Assembly: GCA_945910005.1 (NCBI GenBank)
Contig: OX246741.1
Coordinates: 42,066,232-42,130,231 of the forward strand
Origin: Isoperla grammatica
Taxonomy: Eukaryota; Arthropoda; Insecta; Plecoptera; Perlodidae
DNA length: 64,000 nt
Direction: 5' to 3'
Made by a program: the position numbers and the translations under genes. Each line of letters opens with the position of its first letter. Position 1 is the first letter of the stretch. This document shows, one piece after another, positions 48,906 through 60,000 of the stretch. Under the pieces are notes generated by a model. It made no database searches. It was not told where the DNA came from and worked only from the letters and a program-made list of their open reading frames with translations.

Positions 48906-49369
48906 TCGTAGGGCAGCTGGTTGACGCTTGACTACCAAAAATCAAACACACTTCGAAGATGTGTAAAAACTAGCGAGTTCGTTGGGATTCGAAGTATACC
49001 CTCCCTGACCTCCATGCACTGGTTGTGACAAAGGTTGGAATTCATAGTCGGCCACTTCACCTAGAGGCACCCAATGTTGCTATGGATTGATATGTTTTCT
49101 ATATGGGAAATGACATGTATGAAACTGTTACCTTGTTAACAACGGGCGCATCTATAGGTGTAGGGGAAAACTATGAGTTCCAACCTGAGTGAGCTCATTC
49201 AGTGGTAAAGGGAAAAAGAGAACTTTGAATATCATGAGAAAAAACTCGCGTTTCTGTGTCAAGCTAAGCAAGATGAGTCAGGACTGGAGAGTTTCTATCG
49301 ATGTCATCAAAAAAACTCGAAGAGTTTGTCTGTTAACTCTGTTCTTTGACCACGACCCTGTCATGCGTC

Positions 49370-49800
49370 AACCTGCTGCGCTACGAGCTTTTTAGAAGTA
49401 AGTGTGATGATATGAAGTCTAATCAGCTACCACCTTGTAACGATTGCTTACTGCTTCATATCCTGCAACTGTGAGTTATCAACCAAACACGATCTATTGA
49501 TACGTTGCTTGCAAAGCCAACCCTTATGTTCCTGATCTGTGTGGCTATGGATGGAAAACCACGGCAGAAGGAGATCTGAGCAACGAGTGGATGATTGGAA
49601 CTCCAGTACCTTTGACCGTTATGGATCTCCTAGCCTGTAACTGTTGCCGTGTTTGCAAGATGCCGACCTATGAGTGTTTGGCCAATCAGCTGAAGTGTAC
49701 CCACGCGTAAAAGCTGAAGGACTGTCCAAATATCGGTACCCAGCATGAGAATTCCAGTGAATCAGAAGGTGAATTATCTGACGGCTTCAATTTTGAGTGA
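49370..49800 (+). pseudogene. Cysteine-rich ORF remnant, right arm of the palindrome
   Basis: This is the mirror partner of the left-arm remnant, also reading from the axis outward. One frame gives GYGWKTTAEGDLSNEWM, then LLACNCCRVCKMPTYECLAN, a TAA after CTHA, then LKDCPN and an acidic Ser/Glu-rich end before TGA near 49,800. Compared with the left arm it has Tyr for one Cys and a stop at a different place, so neither arm is intact. Together they indicate one ancestral coding sequence duplicated in inverted orientation. The product is unknown. Confidence 0.4.
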
Positions 49801-50615
49801 TTTTGACTACAATTTTGATTAATTTGACGACTAGACAGTGACTGTTAGGACAGATATCATATCATACTATCATATCACGTATCTCAGCATGGTCATGCTC
49901 TTTTCTAAAAATGTATTTTGTAACAGTTGCACACCCATTCAAGAATACCCTGATGTCTGAGGACATTACTTAGAAATTCAGTAACAATCTTAAATAGTTT
50001 ATAAGTTATATGATAATTACATTCTCTAACGATTAATACATTATATTGTATTCGTTATTGTAATTGCAGTTACAATTCTGCGTCTTTAGAGTACCCACAA
50101 GTAATATCTTAGTTACTAGACCTAGTTTGACGATACTTACCTATTGACCTTTGACCGCCATTTTGAATGAATCCCGTAAACACAATGTGATAACAATAAG
50201 AACTATTCATTTTAACGTATTTATGAGTAAGTACGTTGATATAATGAATATTGAACAATAAATCGAAGAAAATTTAAAAAATTACCCATTTTGAGGAAAT
50301 TGACCTCAATTAAGGTCAAAAAAGGCTGAGTGGGTAATTTAATTTTTTTTAAAGAAACATAATACATTTGCCTTACCTAAAGTGCATGATTAACCTTGCA
50401 AACCTTTTTCATTATTTAATTAAAAATTATTACAAAAGTTACAAATTTGACCTTTGACCCTAGTTTTGACATAGAAAGCTGGATTTGCCAGAGGTATATC
50501 ATAATTTTTTGAAAAGTACTCGTCTTAAGCTTTCATTCGATATATGTCATCCTTTGACCCAAATTTTATACCGTCATTCTCGTTATGCAAAGGACTATTT
50601 AGATATATGGAGTAA

Positions 50616-50970
50616 TCACGGAAAATTTGTATAAAATTATCTATGAATTTTAAAAATAGCTTGTAAACTGTCAACTTCATGAAAATGGTCTTGTCACCAT
50701 TACAATTTCAGACTACGACAAAATAAAATTATTCAAGTTATTTTTAAAATTCAAATTTATTTTATATATCTCAATATTGTGTCACATGCTTCACTTCACT
50801 ATCACACAATCCGTTACGACAACACCTTGCTTCTCTCGGCGTGGCCAGTTTATCTTTACTCCCAGGGTACAGCTTTACTACAGAGTGCAAATGTGAGTTG
50901 TGTGTCTACTGTATACAACAGCCAGAGGTAAGTGAACGATCGTAGCGTACAGACGCTGCTGACGTCACAC
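50616..50970. promoter_or_regulatory. AT-rich flank with a perfect CRE-type palindrome at its end
   Basis: No gene is seen. TGACGTCA, the full cAMP-response-element palindrome, lies at 50,960-50,967, immediately before the 9-bp minisatellite. A single 8-mer can occur by chance, so its function is unproven. Confidence 0.3.
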
Positions 50971-51200
50971 AGAGCCAACACAGTCAACAGAGTCAACAGA
51001 GTCAACACATTCAACACAGTCAACACAGTCAACACAGTCAACAGAGTCAACACAGTCAACACATTCAACACAGTCAACACAGTAAACACAGTCAACACAG
51101 TCAACAAAGTTGACACAGCCAACACATTCAACACATTCAACACAGTCAACACAGTCAACAAATTCGACACAGCCAACAGAATCAACACAGTCAACAGAGA
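50971..51200 (+). repeat. 9-bp minisatellite, about 25 units
   Basis: The unit AGTCAACAC repeats with variants (AGTCAACAG, ATTCAACAC, AGTTGACAC). The 9-bp period makes stop-free frames on both strands with three-residue repeats. I treat these as non-coding. Confidence 0.95.
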
Positions 51201-52675
51201 AGGTCGCTGTGGCTTCGTCGATCTGTCTTCCAGTCGCATTAACCACATTTTAATTTAATTCATCCCTCTGAACTATTTCTAGATCCTTCTTTTGTGTCCA
51301 ACAAAGCTTTGTACGTGTAAATCTGTAAATAAACACATTATTCATATCTTAAGGGTGTCCCTTGATAGGACAACGCACTCGCCCAAATAAACTAAAATCA
51401 AACACAAACATTTCGTTCAAAGAATAGACTATATTCATGATACTTTGGAGGTTGTGCTGAGTACGAGTGATTTTCAATAAAATAAAATAAATATAATAAA
51501 TTCGTATTTATAGAGTCTACTCATTCAGTAACAAGACTTATTTTGAATGGGGGTACTTTAATTTAAAGCGACCAAACCAACCCTGTAGACTCCAAACACC
51601 ATCGACGATTGAGCGATAACCAATCAAAGATCGATATGTCAAATACGAAACACATGAATTAGTGATTGGACAGTGCGAGCCCCTGCGGACAATTGCCAGA
51701 ATCATCAAGACCGATTCAAAACAATTTAGAATATTTTTAGTGCAAATTATGTGTTTCTGCGCTTGGTTAATAGTTTGTACCGTATTCTGTAATTTAATTT
51801 TGTCTACAAGCCCGCCAGCAAGATTTTGTCGTTCATTAACTGAATCATATGCTCAGAATGATTAAAACAGAACTGCGAATTGTTTAAAGAAAAAAATTAT
51901 GTATAAGTTGAAGAATTACGAACTGTAAATTGTGCGGGAGCAATGCATATATGCTGTGGAAATTAAATTATTTGTAACGGTAATTTATAGTTACTACAAA
52001 TATTTCACACCTATGTTATTACATACTAAACAGTCATGATTTCAATCAATTTGTATCCCACTTGTACATTTAGTGTTTTATGGCATGAACACAAATAATA
52101 AGAATATAGCCCCAATATTGCTTCATTTTATTAATATCAATAAGGATTAACAACTTTAGTAGAAAACTGCTTACGGACAATAATTATTCATGTCCCTGAC
52201 CAATTGCGGTAGTTGAAATAGTTTGGAAGGAATGCCCTTGGGCTGTTGTAGTATGACTCAATCCCAGCATTCGACGGCCGAGAAAAGCCTCAGAATAAAC
52301 CTTCAGTCAGGATTTCTGTTGGCCGGTATCAACACGAGAACCTCCTGAGTTACAGTCACTGCACGTATTAGCACTGAGGCGCCTCCATCAAAAACTTATA
52401 TTATTAAACTAGTTGTTTCCTAAATCATCATCATTGTTTCGTTTTGCTTTATGTATAATTTGTATAGAAAAGGAGGATACGAATTTAAATTAATATTGTA
52501 AATTAGTTTTATTACTCTGTCATCATCTCCCACCTAACTTGCTTTGTATGTATTGCCTCGGCTATGGGCGAACCCCCGTGGACACATAACCAATTATAAT
52601 ATCAAATACCATTCTGCATATACGAAGCTTATAGTACATATTTGATAATACAAAACAGTAGGAAGAGGAACGTAA
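51201..52675. other. AT-rich sequence, no gene seen apart from a dispersed repeat
   Basis: It contains the dispersed repeat at 51,480-51,740. The remainder has no ORF with a recognisable domain. Confidence 0.5.
51480..51740. repeat. Dispersed repeat, copy c
   Basis: An AATAAA-rich start, then CAACCCTGTAGACTCC, GAGCGATAACCAATCAAAGA and GTGATTGGACAGTGCGAG. It matches 63,190-63,445 over about 250 bp and 3,005-3,140 over the first 100-130 bp. Confidence 0.8.
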
Positions 52676-53605
52676 GTAAAGATAAAGATAAAGATAAAGA
52701 TATTTATTCTTCAAGACACAACTTACATGTCTAATCTCTAAGGAGATGTGCGAAGAGTGGATAGGCTACAATGCCTATACTAAAAGTAACAATAAAATAC
52801 TATATTCACATTTACAACAAATGTAGAAAAATAAATAGATAGGGCCTAGGCCTAAATTCTAAACCACTAAAATCTAAAATCAAAAACTACGCATACTTAG
52901 TGCATAACAGCTGCTCAGTCGATATAGGTATACAGCAAACACTTTTAAGGTTGTACATTTTAGGTATTAAACATTAAATTAATCAAACCATAAGGAGAAA
53001 ATTTAACTAGAATAAATCTAGCATAACACAAATCTCAAAACTTAAACTAAAAAAGTTACATAATATTAGCCTATTTCAGGAACTTGTCTTTAAACTCCTG
53101 TACAGAATAAAAAGATTCACTTAAGAGCATATTTTTTAACTTAAACTTAAATAAGGATATGGTAGTGCACTTTTTAATTTCATCTGGTAGTAGATTGTAA
53201 AGTAAGGTTCCCTGGTAGGATGGAGAGACTGAGCACTGAGAAGAGGTTTGCCTTTGAATTCGGAGAAAAGTTTTTCGACGCGTGTCATGCGAGTGAACAT
53301 CCAAATTTGTCTCAATGTTATTGATGTTACTCTTTATGTATGTTAAGAGTTGCAATATATATAAACAAGGCATAGTTAATATTTTTAGATTTTTAAAATG
53401 AGTTTTGCATGATTCTAAACGATTGAGATGAAGTATATTCCTGATAGCTCTTTTACCACTAATCATCATTCTCATTCTCATTTTACACAATATTTTGAGC
53501 AGTGTTTGATGCACGAGTACCACTAATTGGTTTTCAAATATTATCTCATACCACCAGTTCAGAAATATTTTAGAATTAATTGACTTATTTATATAAAACA
53601 ACTGC
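52676..53605 (-). pseudogene. 5'-truncated LINE with (ATCTTT)n tail
   Basis: The minus-strand frame 53,601-53,071 (176 codons) encodes the C-terminal end of a Jockey/CR1-like reverse transcriptase protein: KRAIRNILHLNRLESCKTHF, then HSHDTRRKTF, then LYNLLPDEIK near the finish. The palm with the catalytic residues is missing. Its 3' UTR ends in about four ATCTTT units (plus strand AAAGAT repeats at 52,676-52,702), a microsatellite tail that several LINE clades use instead of poly(A). It is a separate family from the other two LINEs here. Confidence 0.8.
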
Positions 53606-53835
53606 TGTCAAAGAAAGTCATAAGAATAATTCCCATTTTATAGGTTTTAAATTGCTGTCAAAGAAAGTCAAACTTCTTTAGAATATTTCCCATTTTATAG
53701 GTTTTAAATTGCTGTCAACACACAATAATAATAATAATAACACACATGTTATTATTATATGTTAGGATACATTTTATCATTCTCATTCTCATTTTGTACA
53801 CAATATTTTGAGCAGTGTTTTATGCACGATTATAG
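53600..53835. repeat. Short direct repeats beside the LINE
   Basis: TTGCTGTCAAAGAAAGTCA followed by CCCATTTTATAGGTTTTAAA occurs twice in tandem (about 53,600-53,715). The segment ATTCTCATTCTCATTTT plus CACAATATTTTGAGCAGTGT, inside the LINE at about 53,464-53,510, recurs at about 53,778-53,825. This suggests local duplication around the insertion. Confidence 0.75.
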
Positions 53836-56502
53836 TACCAAAAAAAATTATACAAAAATTATTCATTAATATACGAAAATAATATAATCCCGCATAAGAG
53901 ATCTCTTGTACGCGGGCTGCCTAATATAATACACAACAAAACATAGAGCGGCAACAAGACAATTGTGCTCCACAGATTAATATGGAAAACAAACAGAATC
54001 ATTAAAAACCAAAAAACGCTATTTATTTTATTTTATTACAAAAATTATATTATTCATTCTTATATATAATGAGGTTATAAAGAAACCAGTTAAGAGTTTT
54101 TAAAAAATAAAATAAAAAGCAAGAAAAATAGTTTTATAAAATGCACTATGGCGTTTGCGGTATTTCCAACACACTAGTTCGTAGCCATGCAATGCAATGG
54201 GCACGACGCATCACACCCCTACCCCCCCCCCTCCCCCCCTCCCATGTCTCTACTCCCACACACAGACCTCTATTCCGGGTAAGTACTTTTTGCATGGTTC
54301 CTTCGAGAGACAGTTGCCCCCCCTCCTAATGGACTAATAAGGTTTTGGGGATGTTGTCTGGCGTAGGACACGCAAGCTAAATAAGTCTTGTCAACTGGGC
54401 TATAAACTACCCCACAGAGTTACTTTCCATGCTCGAGTAGTTTAAAACATGTAAGTATAACACTTGCTGGAAACAAAGTTCATAAGCATAACAATATTTC
54501 TCTCAGTAAAATAACATAGCAAATAATTTATGAATCTTCATTTGCAAATACTATTCTCTATAAGACTTGAAATAAGTTTGCGTTAGTTAGACCACGTTTT
54601 TCGACATCAATAATAGTATGGAAACTTATTTTAATATCTATGATATCCGTAACGAAACATACAACTGTCATATAGAATATCGCAATATCTAGATTCTCAC
54701 AACCAGGAAGCACCATGCAACTACACAGGAAGTGTTGATAAGAAAACTGATAATGTAAACCATATTGATTAATTTATGTCGCTGAGTGAACAATTACAGT
54801 GAGAATATAATGTGTGTAACGAGCTTCAGATGTAATGTTGTATTATGGAGATTACTATCATTTCAACGTTGCACCCAATGAGCTAACTTTACTCCTTAAT
54901 CTGTTTCCTTATCGAACTGAGCACATTAAGTAGAATTCAAAGAAAAACTGTAACCGGGTAAATGTGATCAACAAACTGAAAATACATGCAAGTTCCCAAT
55001 TGACCCATAGGATTTGTATCTAGAAAACACTGATGATGCATCGTTGGAGTATTTCGACCCTGCTGCAATCGACTTTTAATGAAAGGGAAAGCACAGGTAA
55101 GTGATCGTTTTTCCAGGCCACAAAACTAATACTGTACTTTACTTTTTGATGTTTTTATTTTTTTCTCACTAAAACCATACTTTCCGGGGTCAATTGATGA
55201 CATTGAGTTTCAGATTGTTTGTAATTTAGTCGCGCGCGATAGCAGCTGTGTGTACAAAGAGCATGTGATGTACACATTTGGGTCAGTTTGATGCAATGCA
55301 GCCATTAGCGGCACGTTTACACTTTTTAGGCGGGTTTTGATAACGGTCATTAGCGCCAGGCCAAACATTTATTTGGCTGAACATTCTGACCTTTCTAATG
55401 TTGTTTATATTTCACCTTTATTTATTAAGTGTCAGTATTATTTCCTTTGTCACTAGCATATTGATAGTAAGATGAAACTAGCAATGCAAACTGTTGTGTA
55501 CTTACCTTTCTTTATTTTTATAGATAATGTTTTTTTAAACCATAATCATTTTCCACGAAGTAGTCTCTTTGATATGGTTTTTTTCAAATTGCTATTATTA
55601 TGGTAGTATACTGCCCGGTTAATTATTAGAGTTGTCTTTGTCTTTAATGTTTGTGCAGTTTTTGTGCGACTATTGTACTTTTGTCTGGGTGCCTCTTCAT
55701 TGAAACAAATTCCAATCAGCAGAGTAGGATGATGATGGTTCAATATATTCATAACAATAAAAGTAATTATTTATATTATTATTCGTATTATAATTTACCA
55801 ATAAATAGTAATAAACCGTCATTAACAAAGCTTGAGCTGTGTCATTGCCATCAGAGTAGTACTGCCTTCGTTATGTACATTGTATTGCTTTGTATTTATA
55901 TTCACGTTTCAATGTATTTATCTTTACTATTGTTTCCATTGTCGTTTTATCTGATGTAATTGTTTTACTTCTAATGTTCGTTTGTTGGGTTTGCGATTGA
56001 ATTGTTGGTGCTGAGTAATTTAGGTCACCATGTTTCAAACAAAAACAATAAGTTGTTAGACAGACTCATGAGTCGGAGTACAATGAGATTAGTGTGACCC
56101 AATGCCTCATAGAAACTAGTTCTAGTTGAGCTCGGACGTGTTAGGTTTTTCACAAAACGTCAAATGGAAATCTTGATGACTCGAGTGTTTATTGGTAGAC
56201 GGTGGTTTTCATTATCTCTAAACGATTCAGCTTTTAGAATTGTTTTTGCTAACTGAACTTGCTACTAATTCGATTTATTCTTTTACTATATTGAATCAAC
56301 ATGCAATAAACTTTCGATACATATTCAAACAAAAGTCAAATAAGACACAGAGGATTTAAATATGGCGTATGTTATTTTGTAGGTGCCACATTAATTAATT
56401 ATGGTTGTATGTCGACCTTACCCTACGGACCCATTCTCCCAACTTCTGTCTTCTAAAATTGCTTTCGAATTGTTACAAAGCAAAACAAAATATGTCATAT
56501 CC
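53836..56502. other. AT-rich sequence, no gene seen
   Basis: A C-rich patch lies at 54,222-54,245. The ORFs (54,141-54,329; 55,546-55,752; 55,651-55,959) lack motifs or signs of constraint. No RNA gene was recognised. Confidence 0.5.
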
Positions 56503-56982
56503 TGTTAGCGCGGGGAAGTAAAGAGAAAAGATTGTATAATAAGAACTGAAAGTGGACTGTATATTTTGAAATGAACTTACCGAAAATGCAGTGAAGTTGA
56601 GAATAGCGTGATGCCGAAGTGCAGAGACTAGTAGTTTGCTAGGTAAAGAAAAGAATAAAGAACCCAGGGTTGAAAGGAGAAGAAAGAAAGAGTAAGAAAA
56701 ACGCCTCAAGAGAGGCTCGAACCACAAGCAGCAGAGGGTAGACTAAGTTGAGCTCGACGCTCGGAGTCCGCAAGCGGTTCGAAGGAGAGATGACAGGCAC
56801 TTACGAGAGATGAAACCAGACTGGGGACTGCACATTGCAGCTCAAACACGAAAACATGCGTACGTCACAAGGGGAGGGGAAATCGAGATAAGAGCGAAGG
56901 GCGTAGAAGGACGTGACGTAAACAACCGGAAGAGACTTAAACCTATATATGAAATTACAAACTAGAGAGGTAGGCGCGAACA
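56503..56982 (-). repeat. 3' LTR of BEL element 2
   Basis: 480 bp, plus-strand start TGTTAGCGCGGGGAAGTAAA, end GGTAGGCGCGAACA. On the minus strand its beginning contains a TATATA at about 40 nt and CRE-like half sites (TTACGTCA, TGACGTAC). These are candidate but unproven promoter elements. Confidence 0.95.
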
Positions 56983-57095
56983 TACCGCCCACCAAAAAAT
57001 GAAAAAATCATTTTTTCTAGAAAACGAGAATTCAAAACGAAACTGATATAACAAGTAAAATGAAAGAAGAAACGATACGAAAAGCTCCTTCGCAC

Positions 57096-60000
57096 CTAGG
57101 TGGAGGGGAGCGTGACCAGTTTGTTGACTGGTCGAGTGTGAACCCCGGACGCCGTACGAACAGAGGCGACGCGGGAAACACCGTCACGACCGGGAAAGAG
57201 AGCTTCCACTCGGCCGATCGGCCAGGAAAGGGGGGAAGTAGATGCCGAGAGTGAGAATACGACATCTCCTACTTTGAGGTTAGGACTACCACGAACCCAC
57301 TTGTTCCTTTGCATTAAAGTGTTGAGGTACTCCGAGCTCCAGCGGTTCCAAAACGATTGATGAATTTGCCGAACACGGTGCCAACGCGCAAGGGGTCTGA
57401 CATTGACGTCAGGGTCAGAGAGATGCTCGGGGGGAGCAAGCAAGGGAGCGCCTATCAGAAAGTGCCCGGGGCTGAGGTAGTCGACACCTTCGAGGGGGTC
57501 CGCGGAGGGGGCGCATAGAGGGCGGCTGTTGAGCACGGCTTCAATGCGTGCAAAGAGGGTGGCATATTCTTCATGTGTAAGGGAGCTGTCTCCAATGAGA
57601 CGATACAATAAAGACTTCGCGGATTTTACCACCGCCTCCCAGAGGCCTCCGAAGTTAGGAGCGTAGGGAGGATTGAAGTGCCAGTGGACTTGGCGGACGG
57701 CGAGAGCACTGAAGAGGGGTTCTTCCGCGCGAGAGAGAAAGTCGTGCACTTCACGCAGATGTCTGGCTGCTCCCACGTAGTTCCGCCCGCAGTCGGAGTA
57801 CACATGAGCAGGAAGGCCTCGCCGAGAAAGAAAACGATCGAAGCAGGCCAGGAAAGCTTCAGTGGATAGCTCAGATACCATCTCCAAGTGCACCGCTTTG
57901 GTAGCCATGCATACGAACACGCACAAGTAACCTTTGGTGAGTGGTGCGTTCCGACGCATGCTGGTTTTGACCATGAAGGGCCCGGCAAAGTCAGTCCCGA
58001 CATGGGAGAAGACCCTGGAGCACTGCACGCGAGGGGCGGGAAGATCAGCCATCTGAGGTTGCAAGGGCTTTGCACGGAACTTGTGGCACGAGAGGCAACG
58101 ATGGATGCGCTGTCGAAGCAAGCCACGCAGAGACACGATCCAATAAAGTTGTTGAATCAGCGCTTGAACAGTTCTAGGGCCGGAATGGAGAGAAATCTTG
58201 TGGTAGTGATCGCAAATGAGTACCGACAAGTGCGCCTCCTTAGGGAGAAGGAGGGGGTGACGAGCTTCTTCAGCAAGGGAAGAATGACGTAGTCTACCGC
58301 CCACCCTGAGAAACCCGGAGGGGTCCAGAAAGGGCTTGAGAGAAGCGAGCTTGGAGGACACTTGACGCTCTTGGCTCAACTGGCGAATTTCTGGGGCGTA
58401 AAAGTGATGTTGAGTGAGACGTAGAAAGAGATCCAGAGCGTCCTTGAGCTCGAGTGGAGTGACAGTACCACGGAGAGGGGAAGCATGTGAGCGTCTCGCG
58501 AGAAGGAGGCGAGCGAAGCGAAACGCCCAGGCGAACACACGCTGTGCTTTAAGAAGTGTGGAGTATTTCCGGAAGTTCTCTAGCAGAGGGTCCAAAGCGT
58601 CGACGTGCGCTACGAATGCGTGTACTGAAGGCTTCAGTTCGGGCAACTCCTCACAGGAGTCGAATGAGGGTGATGTCCGAGACCACAACTCTTGAACAGC
58701 ATGCAGGAAGTTGGGACCAGAGAGCCACAGAGGGTGCTCAAGGAGCTGAGTCGGGGTCAAACCACGAGATGCGCAATCGGCAGGGTTTTCTGCGGACGAT
58801 ACGTGATGCCAGTCGACAGGAGAAGTGCTCTCAAGCACCTCGACGACGCGGTTGGCGACGAAGGTCTTGAGGCGATGAGGGGGAGTGGACAGCCAGGCAA
58901 GCACGATTCGTGAGTCGGTGAAGAGATGAACAGAGCTTGAGACGAGGGGGAGCAGCGAGGGCAAGGTGTCACGTAGCAAACGAGTGAGCAGGAGAGCAGC
59001 CGATAGTTCCAGTTTCGGAATAGTCAGGGGTTTAACTGGGGCGACCTTGCTTTTCGCGCGCACGAGACGAACTTCACAGGTGGAAGGGCTGGTCTGTGAT
59101 TGCAGATACAGCACAGCTGCGTAGGCTTTCTCGGAGGCGTCGCAGAAGCCGACGACACGATGAGAGTGGCCAACACGAGGGAAGGCGCGAGGGACATGAA
59201 AGTTGGCAAGGGCGGGAACTTCAGCGACTGCCGAGAGCCAGTCGTGAGAGAGATGATCGGGAAGCGTATCATCCCACTGCACCTGGGACAGCCATAGTTG
59301 TTGGAGGAAGATCTTCATTGAGCAAACGAAGGGTGTGAGAAACCCCAGGGGATCGAAGATGCGTGCGATGTAGGACAATGCCGTACGTTTTGTGACAGTT
59401 CCTTGGAAAGGTACGGTGAGAAAAGAGAAATCATCCGAGTTGGAGCTCCACAGTAGGCCGAGGATCTTGATGCCTTCATCTTCGTTAGAGAACACGAGTG
59501 GAGTCTCGAAATGGTCTTCAGGTAGAGTGGCCAAAGCAATACGATTGTTGCTCGCCCACTTACGAAGCTCGAAGCCGCCGCGCGCAAGGAGAGCTTGCAA
59601 CTGTTTCTGGAGGGCGATGGCTTCAGAGAGATTTTCAGCGCCAGACACGATGTCATCAATGTAGGTATGCGACGTGAGGGCATGTGCAGCCAGAGGGAAC
59701 TGTTCTCCTTCGTCACGCACCAGTTGCTGCAAAACACGTTGGGCTTGGAAGGCAGAGGGGGTTAGCCCGTACGTGACTGTGTTGAGCTCGTATTCTAGGA
59801 CGGGAGAACTGGGGGAAGGTCGCCAAAAAATGTGTTGGACGGCCCGATCCGAGGAGCTGACAAGGATCTGGCGATACATTTGACGGATGTCCGCACAGAT
59901 GACGATAGAATGGGTTCGGAAAGAAGTGATTACACTGGAGAGGTCACGTTGGAGTTTCGGTCCACTGAGTAGGAGTTGGTTCAGAGAGACGCCATCTTGG

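Larger units (their letters stand above)
47700..50615. mobile_element. 2.9-kb palindromic element (very long inverted repeats)
   Basis: Sequence from about 47,715 inwards is the reverse complement of sequence from about 50,600 inwards, with the axis near 49,150. Paired landmarks are TTGCATAACG (47,725) with CGTTATGCAA (50,582), GCCAGAGGTATATC (50,488) with its diverged partner GATTTACCTCTGGC at 47,824, and GAGCATGACCATGCTGAGAT (48,424) with ATCTCAGCATGGTCATGCTC (49,880). Arms of about 1.2-1.4 kb match at perhaps 85%, with a poorly matched centre of a few hundred bases. No transposase or target duplication was identified. It could be a foldback transposon or an inverted duplication of one element. 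Confidence 0.82.

Noticed and set aside
50856..51258. ORFs with Val-Asn-Thr or Leu-Thr-Val repeats
   Set aside because: They are products of the 9-bp minisatellite, present in several frames on both strands.
57626..59737. Plus-strand and alternative-frame ORFs over BEL element 2
   Set aside because: They are shadows of the GC-rich gag-pol frame and lack motifs of their own.
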